The notes under the pieces were generated by a model. The model did not search any database. It saw only the letters and a list, made by a program, of their open reading frames with translations, and was not told the origin of the DNA. A DNA stretch of 64,000 bases from contig CAYJGG010000004.1 of assembly GCA_964369915.1 (NCBI GenBank), forward strand, positions 1 through 64,000, written 5' to 3'. Both the position numbers and the translations under genes were made by a program. This document shows positions 44,544-52,944 of the stretch, piece after piece. Source of the stretch: RGIG3102 sp964369915. GTDB lineage: Bacteria > Bacillota > Clostridia > Oscillospirales > Ruminococcaceae. Every line of letters starts with the position of its first letter. Position 1 is the first letter of the stretch.

Positions 44544-45509
44544 CTACCAAAGTGATGTTTTAGATATATTTCTACTAATTGCATTAGCTGCAATTACTAG
44601 AGAGAATGCTATAAGAGAGTTAAATAAACTCGCCGAAGCACCTATACCATAGTTACCTAAAAGAATACCTATTCTTTGCTCAAATGTTGATAACACGTCT
44701 GCCGTTGCATATATATTAGCATTGTAAAGAAGAATTACACGCTCATATCCAATTGATAGCATATTACCAATTCTCATAATTATCATAATAATTAATGTTG
44801 GTGCCATTCCAGGAAGAGTTACATATCTTATCTCCTGCATTTTATTACCGCCATCAACTTTTAATGCCTCATAAAGTACTGGTGAAATACCCATTATAGC
44901 CGCAAAATAAACTATCGAGCTATATCCTGATTCTTTCCATATACCAGTAATAATGTATATCGGCCTAAAATAATTTGACTGCTGGATAATTTGAGCACCT
45001 TCTTGCACAAGTCCTGTATCATATAGAATTTGTGCTATAATACCTGTTGACTGTACACCAGTGTAAACAAGCATTAAAACTATACCAGTTATCGTAACCT
45101 CAGCTAAGAAGTGAGGTAAATATGTAAGTGTTTGAGCTATTTTTCTAACGCTCCCTATTCCTATTTCACTAAATAGTAACGCTAGAATAATTGGTATTGG
45201 GAACCCAAAAACTAAGCTGTAAGCACTTATTACAAATGTATTTCTAAACGCTTGCCAAAACTCAACTTTATATATTCCATTAACAATATTTTCAAAGTTT
45301 GTAAAGCCGCTAAATTCACTGCCCCAAATTCCTAAGCTTGAATCAAATCTTTCAAAAGCTATTATTAAACCAGTCATCGGCTTGTAAACCCACATTAATA
45401 GCCAAATAACTAGCGGTAGTAAAAGAACATATATACGCCAATCTTTTACTAAAGCCCTTATTATCTTTTTAGATTGACTTTCCCTCATTTTAACTGTATT
45501 ATTTTCCAT
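44544..45509 (-). CDS. Sugar ABC transporter permease, LplB type
   Basis: A 321-residue permease with six hydrophobic segments after a basic N-terminus. It carries YKPMTGLIIAFERF near residue 45, characteristic of LplB, and the EAA loop YEALKVDGGNKMQEIRYVTLPGM. It overlaps the upstream small membrane protein gene by 11 nt and precedes the LplC-like permease gene. LplB/LplC-type systems in Firmicutes import complex polysaccharide fragments such as rhamnogalacturonan or uronan oligosaccharides. Confidence 0.93.
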   Translation of the reverse strand: MENNTVKMRESQSKKIIRALVKDWRIYVLLLPLVIWLLMWVYKPMTGLIIAFERFDSSLGIWGSEFSGFTNFENIVNGIYKVEFWQAFRNTFVISAYSLVFGFPIPIILALLFSEIGIGSVRKIAQTLTYLPHFLAEVTITGIVLMLVYTGVQSTGIIAQILYDTGLVQEGAQIIQQSNYFRPIYIITGIWKESGYSSIVYFAAIMGISPVLYEALKVDGGNKMQEIRYVTLPGMAPTLIIMIIMRIGNMLSIGYERVILLYNANIYATADVLSTFEQRIGILLGNYGIGASASLFNSLIAFSLVIAANAISRNISKTSLW

Positions 45510-46047
45510 CGTTTGTCCCTTTCAAAGAAATTAATTGTTCTATATCCACCACAAGACCATTAACTCGTGACAATACCAAAATAACTATAATATCAATTAT
45601 CATTGATAAAAAAGATGTTGCAAAGACATCTATAGGCCCTGTAATTTCACTAGTTAAAATGAAAATCGCTATTCCTTTACCTATTGCTAAAGAAACGTAT
45701 GAGGCTACTATAAATCCAATTATTCTATACCATTTTTCTGCTATATAATTTGGAGCTAATTTTGAATAAAATATCGTTGGTATAATTAAACACATATCCC
45801 CAATAACACCAAAAATCAAAAATTCAGGCATTGATAGATTTGTAAATAATACGCTTCCAACTGCAGCTATAAAAACAGCAAGACTACCTTTAGTTTTCCA
45901 TCTAATTAATGTTATTAATAAGATAGCTGTTTTTAGACTATAAAAAAAACCGCTGCTAAGCTCTGCAAAAAAATATTCACTTATAAAAATTGCTATTAAA
46001 GAAAGCAAGCCGAAAAACACTGTGTCAATCCTTCTAAACTTTTCCAT
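45499..46047 (-). CDS. Small integral membrane protein (operon protein 1), first gene
   Basis: A 182-residue protein with five or six hydrophobic segments. The GGAGG-led ATG at 46047 opens the whole operon, and its stop overlaps the LplB-like start by 11 nt. The pattern of short helices with IRWKTKGSLAVFIAAVGSVL in the middle has a loose resemblance to substrate-binding S components of ECF transporters, but no diagnostic motif is present. A role as an accessory subunit of the adjacent importer is inferred from position only. Confidence 0.7.
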   Translation of the reverse strand: MEKFRRIDTVFFGLLSLIAIFISEYFFAELSSGFFYSLKTAILLITLIRWKTKGSLAVFIAAVGSVLFTNLSMPEFLIFGVIGDMCLIIPTIFYSKLAPNYIAEKWYRIIGFIVASYVSLAIGKGIAIFILTSEITGPIDVFATSFLSMIIDIIVILVLSRVNGLVVDIEQLISLKGTNDGK

Positions 46048-46070
46048 TCTGTTATTCGCCTCCTGCTTAA

Positions 46071-46095
46071 TTCATATATATGAACCGAGTTTTTA
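46071..46095 (-). promoter_or_regulatory. Probable IclR operator, copy 1
   Basis: The perfect palindrome TTCATATATATGAA followed by CCGAGTTTTTA lies 24 nt upstream of the first operon gene. Copies 2 and 3, and one before iclR, share the pattern TTyATATATATrAACnnnGTTT. Confidence 0.7.
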
Positions 46096-46134
46096 GTTTG
46101 TTTGAAAAAATAATAGCAATTAAATTTAATTTTA

Positions 46135-46159
46135 TTCATATATATGAACAGAGTTTTTA
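46135..46159 (-). promoter_or_regulatory. Probable IclR operator, copy 2
   Basis: Identical to copy 1 in 24 of 25 positions, 64 bp away (about six helical turns). Between and beyond the copies, up to 46,270, the sequence is AT-rich, holds no ORF and should contain the operon promoter. Confidence 0.7.
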
Positions 46160-46276
46160 ATGTGTGTTAAAAAAATAAAGTCTGAATTTCTCAAATTCCT
46201 CTTTGACTTAAAATTAAATTAATTGCTGTTTTAATTATATTGCTATTCAATTGGCTTCTTGACTTTTTTAAAAAAG

Positions 46277-46301
46277 TTTATATATATAAACTTCGTTTAC
46301 G
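46277..46301 (-). promoter_or_regulatory. Probable IclR operator, copy 3 (divergent)
   Basis: The palindrome TTTATATATATAAA followed by CTTCGTTTACG: same layout as copies 1 and 2 with two substitutions in the palindrome. It is further upstream and may be weaker or modulate looping. Confidence 0.5.
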
Positions 46302-46357
46302 CTAGTTTGTAAAATAAAAGATAATTACTCTCTTGAATAATTACACCATTTACACAT

Positions 46358-46397
46358 AATATACTGCATTGATAAACTTTTGTCAATGCAGTATATT
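46358..46397. terminator. Stem-loop after the IclR gene
   Basis: A 15-bp perfect stem (AATATACTGCATTGA and complement, 10-nt loop). The minus-strand downstream tail is only moderately T-rich, so termination is likely but not certain. Confidence 0.65.
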
Positions 46398-46418
46398 AAA
46401 TTCTAGTATTTTGCACAA

Positions 46419-47165
46419 TTATCTGTATCCTAATTTGTTAGATATTTCAAAAGCAGCCTCTTTTAGCTCTCTAATTTGCTCCTCTACGTCTTCTCCTTCT
46501 TTGTACATATCTGATAAAGAAATAGCCGCAATAACCTTTTTTGTGTAATCAAATATTGGAGCTGCATAACACATCATATGTTCATAATTTTCTTTTATAT
46601 CTAATGCGTATCCATTTTTACGAACAGTGTTAAGTTCTTCTATTAATTCTTCTTTAGAAGATATTGTGTACTCAGTTAACTTTTGAAAATTAACTTTTGA
46701 TAAAACTTTATCTAGTTCTTCCAAAGGTAAATTAGCTAATATTACTTTTCCTAAAGCAGTAGAATGCGCTATTTTTCTTGAGCCTAATTCGCAAGAAGCA
46801 AGTTTTGCATTAGAGCTTTTAAATTTTTGAAGATACACAATACTTGTTCCATCTAAAACGCCTACAAATGCAGTTTTACCATATTTTTCAGCTAATGGAT
46901 TTAATAATGTTGAAGTTTCTCTAGTTATATCCATGCTAGTTGCATACTTCATTCCTAAAGAAAAACTTTCAATACCGATATGATATTTTTTATCATTTTC
47001 TGGATTTGTCATTATGTAATTCATCGAAAGTAATGTTTGTATTATTACAAACGCACTACTTTTTGGAATATCAAAATAATCTACAATATTTTGTAGTGTA
47101 ACTCCTTGTGGATTATCTCCGATATACTTTAGGATTTCTAACCCTCTTTGCATAGTCCTATTCAT
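46419..47165 (-). CDS. IclR-family regulator of the uronan operon
   Basis: A 248-residue regulator of the IclR/KdgR family. The winged helix spans 1-65 (MQRGLEILKYIGDNPQGVTLQNIVDYFDIPKSSAF region) and the effector domain covers 75-245 with IAHSTALGKVILANLPLEEL, a typical IclR stretch. KdgR-type members sense 2-keto-3-deoxygluconate or related uronate products. It lies just upstream of, and in the same direction as, the importer-lyase operon and is likely autoregulated: a copy of the operator motif is at 47191-47215, immediately before its own start. Confidence 0.9.
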   Translation of the reverse strand: MNRTMQRGLEILKYIGDNPQGVTLQNIVDYFDIPKSSAFVIIQTLLSMNYIMTNPENDKKYHIGIESFSLGMKYATSMDITRETSTLLNPLAEKYGKTAFVGVLDGTSIVYLQKFKSSNAKLASCELGSRKIAHSTALGKVILANLPLEELDKVLSKVNFQKLTEYTISSKEELIEELNTVRKNGYALDIKENYEHMMCYAAPIFDYTKKVIAAISLSDMYKEGEDVEEQIRELKEAAFEISNKLGYR

Positions 47166-47190
47166 CTTGCACCTCTAATATTTACAAAAT

Positions 47191-47215
47191 TTCTTATATA
47201 TGAACTTAGTTTATA
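47191..47215 (-). promoter_or_regulatory. Probable IclR operator before iclR
   Basis: TTCTTATATATGAAC followed by TTAGTTTATA: 26 nt upstream of the IclR start codon, matching the three copies before the importer operon. Confidence 0.6.
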
Positions 47216-47306
47216 TTTATATAATAAATAATTTTAATATAAATGTCAATATATATAACGCAATATATTATTCTTTTTTAACAACTTTAAATTTATACTT
47301 TTTTAT

Positions 47307-47726
47307 TTATAAAAATTCTATGCCTGCTTTTGGTTTTAAAATATTTTCAATACTATTTATTTTCTCTATGTGTTTACTGCTATACTCTCTATATTGTAAT
47401 GGCGACATACCTACTGTTTTTTTAAACGCTTTAGAAAAATAATTTCCACAAGAATATCCAACAAGCCCTGCTATGCTATCAACTGAAAAATCACTGCTTT
47501 CTAAGTGTCTTTTCGCCATTGATATTCTTACTAAAGATAAAAATTTCCCAGGTGATATGCCAACTTCTGATTTAAATTCTCTTATTAAATGATGCTTTGT
47601 TATACTTAAAATATCTGCTAACTCTTCAATGCCTGAAATTATCGCATATTCATTACTAATTAACTCAATTGCAACTTTTGACAAAGATAAACTCTTATTA
47701 TTATTTAATATTTCTTCTCTATTCAT
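47307..47726 (-). CDS. Short AraC-family regulator (DNA-binding domain only)
   Basis: A 139-residue protein consisting almost entirely of the AraC double helix-turn-helix (about 35-130: LADILSITKHHLIREFKSEVG, IAGLVGYSCGNYFSKAFKKTVGMSPLQYR). No ligand-binding domain is present, so it may respond through its own level or a partner. It is divergent from the MsmK-type ATPase gene at 47897. A 16-bp direct repeat in between overlaps its own -10 box, which suggests autoregulation. Confidence 0.85.
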   Translation of the reverse strand: MNREEILNNNKSLSLSKVAIELISNEYAIISGIEELADILSITKHHLIREFKSEVGISPGKFLSLVRISMAKRHLESSDFSVDSIAGLVGYSCGNYFSKAFKKTVGMSPLQYREYSSKHIEKINSIENILKPKAGIEFL

Positions 47727-47744
47727 ATTCCACCTCAGTTTAAA

Positions 47745-47821
47745 ATATCAACATTTTACCTTTTTTTATCACTTTTTATATCTTATATCAACATTTTACC
47801 CTTGAAATATCATATTGTCAA
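47745..47821 (-). promoter_or_regulatory. AraC gene promoter with 40-bp-spaced direct repeat
   Basis: On the minus strand TTGACA (47816-47821) and TAAAAT (47793-47798) are 17 nt apart. The 16-mer ATATCAACATTTTACC occurs at 47745-47760 and 47785-47800, 40 bp apart; the second overlaps the -10 box. Direct repeats fit an AraC-type protein. Confidence 0.75.
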
Positions 47822-47896
47822 GTGATAAACTAATTTTAAAGTAATGTTAGTATTTAACATTTTATAAATTTGTTAATTAAATAAGGAGATTTTAAT

Positions 47897-49009
47897 ATGG
47901 CACATATTTCATTAAAAAATATTTATAAAGTTTATGATGGCGATGTAACTGCTGTTGATAATTTTAATTTAGAAATTGAAGATAAAGAGTTTATAATTTT
48001 AGTAGGTCCTTCTGGATGTGGTAAATCTACAACTCTTCGTATGATAGCTGGTCTTGAAGATATTACAAAGGGCGAATTATATATAGGCGATAACTTAGTT
48101 AATGATATCGAGCCTAAAGATAGAGATATCGCTATGGTTTTCCAAAACTACGCTCTATACCCTCATATGACTATTTATAAAAATATGGCTTTCGGGCTTG
48201 AGCTTAGAAAAACACCAAAAGATATTGTTGATCAAAAAGTTAGAGAAGCTGCGAAAATATTAGATATAGAGCATTTATTAGATAGAAAACCAAAGGCTTT
48301 ATCGGGCGGTCAGCGTCAACGTGTTGCTTTAGGGCGTGCAATGGTTAGAAATCCTGCAGCATTTTTATTAGATGAGCCTCTTTCAAATCTTGATGCAAAA
48401 CTTCGTGCTTCAATGCGTGCTGAAATAACTAAATTACATAAAAAACTACAAACTACTTTCATTTACGTTACTCACGACCAAACAGAAGCTATGACAATGG
48501 GCGATAGAATAGTTGTAATGAAAGACGGATTTATTCAGCAAGTTGATACACCGCAAAATTTATATGAACTACCTTGCAATAAGTTCGTTGCTAGCTTTAT
48601 CGGTTCACCTCAAATGAACTTTATTGATTGCAAAATTGAAAAGCAAGGCAATGACTACACTGCAAACTTTGAAAACTATTCTTTAAAAATTCCTAGCGAA
48701 AAAACTGCTAATGGAATTTTCGAAAAATATGTAGGTAAAGAGGTTACAATGGGAGTTCGTCCTGAGCATATTCATGATGATGAAGAGTTTTTATCAGAAA
48801 ATTCCGGTTTGCATATAACAACAAAAGTTGATATTGCTGAATTAATGGGCGCTGAAATTTATGTTTATTTAACAATTGCTGGTAATAATATTATCGCAAA
48901 ACTTCCTCCTCGCTCAATTTATAAAACTTTAGATGATATTACAGTTGCATTTGATATGAGTACTGTTCATTTCTTTGATAAGGATACAGAACTTGCAATC
49001 CGTAATTAA
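47897..49009 (+). CDS. Sugar ABC transporter ATPase, UgpC/MsmK type
   Basis: A 370-residue ATPase with Walker A GPSGCGKST (38-46), signature ALSGGQRQR, Walker B AFLLDEPLSNLDAKL, H-loop VTHDQTEAM and a C-terminal regulatory domain (MGVRPEHIHDDEEF). It is a second ATPase distinct from the one at 39454. In Firmicutes such orphan MsmK-like proteins energise several importers that lack their own ATPase. It stands alone, preceded by AAGGAG and the shared AraC intergenic region. Confidence 0.92.
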   Translation: MAHISLKNIYKVYDGDVTAVDNFNLEIEDKEFIILVGPSGCGKSTTLRMIAGLEDITKGELYIGDNLVNDIEPKDRDIAMVFQNYALYPHMTIYKNMAFGLELRKTPKDIVDQKVREAAKILDIEHLLDRKPKALSGGQRQRVALGRAMVRNPAAFLLDEPLSNLDAKLRASMRAEITKLHKKLQTTFIYVTHDQTEAMTMGDRIVVMKDGFIQQVDTPQNLYELPCNKFVASFIGSPQMNFIDCKIEKQGNDYTANFENYSLKIPSEKTANGIFEKYVGKEVTMGVRPEHIHDDEEFLSENSGLHITTKVDIAELMGAEIYVYLTIAGNNIIAKLPPRSIYKTLDDITVAFDMSTVHFFDKDTELAIRN

Positions 49010-49093
49010 ATTTAATACACTAATTTAATATTTTATCTATTATCTTGTTTTGAGATAATAAAATAATAAAACAAGATTTTAAATACCTAAAAC

Positions 49094-49140
49094 AAAATGA
49101 TAGTAGACACTAAAATGTCTGCTATCATTTTTGATTTTTA
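49094..49140. terminator. Terminator after the MsmK-type ATPase gene
   Basis: A 16-bp stem (AAAATGATAGTAGACA and complement with one G-T pair, 6-nt loop) followed by TTTTTGATTTTT. Confidence 0.8.
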
Positions 49141-49167
49141 TAATAGTTTTAGCTTTACTATATAATA

Positions 49168-50187
49168 TTAAACTCTCTCTACGCTTCCACCTAGTTTTAT
49201 GTCAAATGGAAATTCTATCTTAATTGGAAGTTTATGAACTTTATTTATGCGACTAAGTAATATTTGTATTGCCATTTTCCCCATCTCTTCTTTTGGTATA
49301 TTAATACTTGTTAAAATAGGATCTATATATGATGCCATTTGTATATTATCAATACTAATAACAGAAATATCTTTAGGCACTTTAAGCCCCATTTTACTGA
49401 TAGCTTTTATAACACCAATAGCCGTAACATCATTACAACAAAAAATAGCTTTAGGATATATATTAGTTTCGAGTAATTTAAGCATAGTATTGTATCCACT
49501 TTCCATAGATAATGGACACTCCAGTATAAAACTTTGATTAATTTCAAGATTGTGTTCATTTAAAGAATCGATAAACCCACTATATCTAACCTCGTTTTGA
49601 ATTTCTCCGATATAACCAATTTCTTTATGCCCAAGACTATACAAATACTCAACTGCCTTTTTAGATACTGAATATCCATCACATATAATTTGATCAATAG
49701 GATCACTTGTAGAATTAAGTGCGACTATGATAATATTTTTAAATTTACTGCGTATAAAGCTCATATGTTCAGGATTGCATCTACCTAAAATAATCAAACC
49801 ATCTAAATTGCTATGCGATAAAAGGTCAGCAGAAGATGGATGAAATAGCTGATTAAAAGACATAGCGAATTTTATAAAACAGCCTTGCTTAAAAGCTTCC
49901 ATTTCAATAGCTCTATAAATTGCATTAAAAAATGGATCACTATTAACGTCAATCGAACGCCCAAAAACGCATGCAATATTTTTAATTTCATTAGTATTTT
50001 TGCTACTAGCATTATTCATTTTTAAATTTTGCGCATTTGTATTTGGGATATATCCAGTTGCATTAACAGTATCCCAAATTTTATCGCGCACATCCTGACT
50101 TGCGCATTTAGTGTCATTTTTATTTACAACACGAGATACCGTAGACACTGAAACACCAACTATTTCGGCAATTTTTTTTAGAGTCAT
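49168..50187 (-). CDS. LacI-family regulator of the sulfated-sugar island
   Basis: A 339-residue repressor. The LacI helix-turn-helix is at the start (MTLKKIAEIVGVSVSTVSRVVN) followed by the periplasmic-binding-like effector domain (about 60-335). The hinge region near residue 50 is of the usual length. It is directly downstream of the triosephosphate-isomerase paralogue gene on the same strand (84 nt) and probably binds the CAAACGTTTG palindromes between that gene and larA. Confidence 0.92.
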   Translation of the reverse strand: MTLKKIAEIVGVSVSTVSRVVNKNDTKCASQDVRDKIWDTVNATGYIPNTNAQNLKMNNASSKNTNEIKNIACVFGRSIDVNSDPFFNAIYRAIEMEAFKQGCFIKFAMSFNQLFHPSSADLLSHSNLDGLIILGRCNPEHMSFIRSKFKNIIIVALNSTSDPIDQIICDGYSVSKKAVEYLYSLGHKEIGYIGEIQNEVRYSGFIDSLNEHNLEINQSFILECPLSMESGYNTMLKLLETNIYPKAIFCCNDVTAIGVIKAISKMGLKVPKDISVISIDNIQMASYIDPILTSINIPKEEMGKMAIQILLSRINKVHKLPIKIEFPFDIKLGGSVERV

Positions 50188-50270
50188 TAAGTTTACTCCT
50201 ACATTAATATTTTACTTAATTATACTATAATTTTAGTCAATATACAATAATTCTACTAAAATCCAGATAA

Positions 50271-51098
50271 TTAACCTAAATATTCTTCAATGATGTTTAT
50301 GTATTCGTCTGGATAAAATCCTATTTGCCCTGTAAATCTAGTTAATGCAATTAATCCGCCATCTATTTCCTCGATTGAAGCTAGCATTTTAGCATTATCA
50401 ACTTTAAGTCCGCCACCATAAACTACTTTAATATCTGGATAAATTGATTTTATAAATTGTGCAATTTTTGTAATATACGGCTTGTCTGCAGGAGTTTTTC
50501 CAGGACCTATCGACCATACAGGCTCATATGCAATAGTAACTTTTGATAAATCAACATCTTTTAAGCCTTTTTCAAGTTGAGTTCTTAACACATTTTCAAA
50601 ATCTGATTGCTCCTCTGAAGTTTCGCCGATGCAATACAGTACATCAAATCCTTCATTTATAGCACTTTTAATTTTTTTATTAAAAATTTGATTTACAACA
50701 GTTAAATCCGCATTATTTGCATAAGATAACAGCTCTTTATGATAATTTCTTTCTTCACAATGCCCTATTATAGTAGCTTGTGCACCGCAAAGTTTCATAG
50801 ATTTTGCTGTTCTAAGAGTTGTGAATGCACCAAAATTGCCTTTTTCTACTGTGTCTTTTTCATAAATACTTTGGCAACCGATTTTTAAGTTCGGATTAGA
50901 ATTTGCATTACTTGCATTAATAATATGAGCTTCTGGGAAATACATAGCAAATGTAGCCTTATCTTCAAAACTATTCAATTTACTTTGAGTGTTTTCTACT
51001 ATAAATGTTGCCCAATCTTTAACAGGTGCTATGCTGTTAACACCATTTAATTCGCTTGTAATATCAAATCTTTTAAGGTTTAGGTATATAGATTTCAT
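50271..51098 (-). CDS. Triosephosphate-isomerase paralogue
   Basis: A 275-residue TIM-barrel isomerase. Catalytic residues are in the expected places: Asn and Lys in LNLKRF (7 and 9), His in IGHCEERNY (the usual IGHSERR is altered), Glu in IAYEPVWSIGPGKTP and the phosphate loop YGGGLKVDNA. The departures from canonical TpiA and its location between a LacI regulator and LarA/aldolase/kinase genes suggest a dedicated pathway isomerase, such as for a tetrulose or other ketose phosphate. True TpiA activity cannot be excluded. Confidence 0.85.
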   Translation of the reverse strand: MKSIYLNLKRFDITSELNGVNSIAPVKDWATFIVENTQSKLNSFEDKATFAMYFPEAHIINASNANSNPNLKIGCQSIYEKDTVEKGNFGAFTTLRTAKSMKLCGAQATIIGHCEERNYHKELLSYANNADLTVVNQIFNKKIKSAINEGFDVLYCIGETSEEQSDFENVLRTQLEKGLKDVDLSKVTIAYEPVWSIGPGKTPADKPYITKIAQFIKSIYPDIKVVYGGGLKVDNAKMLASIEEIDGGLIALTRFTGQIGFYPDEYINIIEEYLG

Positions 51099-51174
51099 AA
51101 TATTCTCCTCTTATTTAATTTATTTTGTAATTATAGTTTGCACGAGTTAGTTAATTAATTCAATATAAATATAC

Positions 51175-51186
51175 ACAAACGTTTGC
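51175..51186. promoter_or_regulatory. LacI-type operator, copy 1
   Basis: CAAACGTTTG with flanks A and C (51175-51186). It lies about 40 nt upstream of a TATAAT (51130-51135, minus strand) that may be the isomerase gene's -10 box. Confidence 0.7.
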
Positions 51187-51339
51187 GTATAAAATTCATA
51201 ATTTTCATAAAAAAGAAAGTGATTATATAGTAATCTTTATTAATTGAATATCAAATTCATTTATACAAATATAGATTAATAACTTATTTTTAAGCATTAT
51301 GCACAACCAAAATGCTATTATTGCATTAAAAATAAATAA

Positions 51340-51351
51340 GCAAACGTTTGC
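51340..51351. promoter_or_regulatory. LacI-type operator, copy 2
   Basis: GCAAACGTTTGC, a perfect 12-bp palindrome extended to 14 by A and T, lies just upstream of TATAAT (51386-51391), the probable -10 of larA. The 332-base gap contains nothing else beyond the two promoters. Confidence 0.75.
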
Positions 51352-51430
51352 TTTAAAATTGCTACTTATTTCAAAAAAACCGTGCTATAATTTGTTTATC
51401 AAATTAAATATTACATTAAGGAGAACAAAA

Positions 51431-52888
51431 ATGAAAGTTGCATTAGAATATGGTCACGGCACGGTAGACGTAACATTACCAGATGATACAACCGTATTTA
51501 TTCCAGGCGAAACTGTGAAAGATCCCGATTTTATACCTACTGATAAGATTAAAGAGGAAACTTTAAAATCTTTAAGAAATCCTATTGGAATGGAGCCTTT
51601 AGCAAAACTTGCAAAACCAGGTAATAAGGTAACAATTATTTTCCCTGATAGAGTTAAAGGCGGAGAACAAGAGACATCACACAGAAAAGTTTCTATAAAA
51701 CTTTGTTTAGACGAGTTATATAGTGCTGGAGTTAAAAAAGAAGATGTTTTACTTATATGTTCAAACGGATTACATAGAAAAAACACTGATGAAGAAATTC
51801 GTGGTGTTTTAGGAAATGATCTTTTTAATGAGTTTGCTCCAACTGGTCAGATTATAAACCACGATTCTGAAGATTATGATAATCTTATTGATTTAGGTTT
51901 AACTGAATCAGGAGATCCTGTTATTATGAATAAATATGTTTATGATAGTGATATTGCAATACTAATTGGACACTCTCAAGGAAATCCTTACGGTGGTTAT
52001 TCTGGTGGATATAAACATTGTTCAACAGGTATCACTCACTGGAAATCAATTGCTTCTCACCATGTGCCAAAAGTTATGCACAGAGAAGACTTTACTCCTG
52101 TTAACTCAAAATCACTTATGCGAAATAAATTTGATGAAATTGGAATGCATATGGAAGAAAAAATGGGCAAAAAATTCTTCTGCTGCGATGCTGTTTTAGA
52201 TTCAGTTTCTCGTCAAATCTCTATATATTCAGGCTACGCTTATGAAATGCAAAAAAAATGCTGGGACGTGTCAGATACTCGTACTTTCGTTCCTTTTGCT
52301 GAAAAAAAATATGATGTTATGGTATTTGGTATGCCTCAATTTTTCCACTATGGCGATGGTATGGGAACAAATCCAATTATGCTTATGCAAGCTATTTCTG
52401 CTCAAGTTGTTCGCCATAAACGTGTTTTGTCCGACAACTGCGTAATTATTTGCACTTCACTTTGTAATGGATTTTTTAATGATGATTTATGGCCATACTT
52501 GCGCCCACTTTATGATTTATATCAAAGAAACGAAATGCAAACTTTACCAGATTTAAATAGATACGGTGAATATTATGCAACTAACGAAGAATGGGTTAGA
52601 CAATACAGATATACAAATGCTTTCCACCCATTCCACGGTTTCTCAATGATTTCTTCGGCTCATATTGCTGAAATGAACACATCTGCAATATATCTTTGTG
52701 GAGCAAAAGAGCCAGGTATCGCAAGAGCTATGGGGCTTAAAACTAGAGCTACTGTTGAAGAAGCTTTAGAACATGCAAAAAAACATATAGTTGGAGAAAA
52801 GCCAAATATTTTAGCATTACCTTTAGCGTTTAAACGTTCTGCTGTTCATCTTATGATGAAAGGTGATAACCCACACGTTAGTAGATAA
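51431..52888 (+). CDS. LarA-family (DUF2088) nickel-pincer racemase or epimerase
   Basis: A 485-residue cytoplasmic enzyme of the LarA superfamily, whose members use the nickel-pincer nucleotide to racemise lactate, malate or sugar acids. Conserved residues include His in CSNGLHRKNTDEE, the cofactor Lys in GGYSGGYKHC and a second His nearby (IGHSQGNPYGG). The N-terminal HGTVDVTLPDDT is a family trait. I chose the ATG at 51431 (RBS AAGGAGAAC); upstream in-frame codons lack an RBS. Among sulfatase, kinase and aldolase genes it is more likely a sugar-acid epimerase than lactate racemase. LarB, LarC and LarE must be elsewhere. Confidence 0.82.
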   Translation: MKVALEYGHGTVDVTLPDDTTVFIPGETVKDPDFIPTDKIKEETLKSLRNPIGMEPLAKLAKPGNKVTIIFPDRVKGGEQETSHRKVSIKLCLDELYSAGVKKEDVLLICSNGLHRKNTDEEIRGVLGNDLFNEFAPTGQIINHDSEDYDNLIDLGLTESGDPVIMNKYVYDSDIAILIGHSQGNPYGGYSGGYKHCSTGITHWKSIASHHVPKVMHREDFTPVNSKSLMRNKFDEIGMHMEEKMGKKFFCCDAVLDSVSRQISIYSGYAYEMQKKCWDVSDTRTFVPFAEKKYDVMVFGMPQFFHYGDGMGTNPIMLMQAISAQVVRHKRVLSDNCVIICTSLCNGFFNDDLWPYLRPLYDLYQRNEMQTLPDLNRYGEYYATNEEWVRQYRYTNAFHPFHGFSMISSAHIAEMNTSAIYLCGAKEPGIARAMGLKTRATVEEALEHAKKHIVGEKPNILALPLAFKRSAVHLMMKGDNPHVSR

Positions 52889-52898
52889 TTAAAAACAG

Positions 52899-52931
52899 AA
52901 AGCTTACAGGATAAATCCTGTAAGCTTTTTT
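52899..52931. terminator. Terminator after the LarA-family gene
   Basis: A 13-bp stem (AAAGCTTACAGGA and complement, 4-nt loop) followed by TTTTTT; convergent genes on both sides. Confidence 0.85.
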
Positions 52932-52944
52932 AATTTAATAATTA

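Noticed and set aside
45499..46047. ECF S-component identity for the first operon gene
   Set aside because: Only the number and length of helices agree; no ECF signature and no EcfT gene is near.
46071..46301. Short tandem repeat or CRISPR-like array
   Set aside because: The copies are irregularly spaced and share a palindrome with a tail, which fits operators better; no spacers or cas genes exist.
50271..51098. Housekeeping tpiA
   Set aside because: Altered IGHCEERNY motif and location in a regulated catabolic island argue for a specialised paralogue, although the catalytic residues are present.
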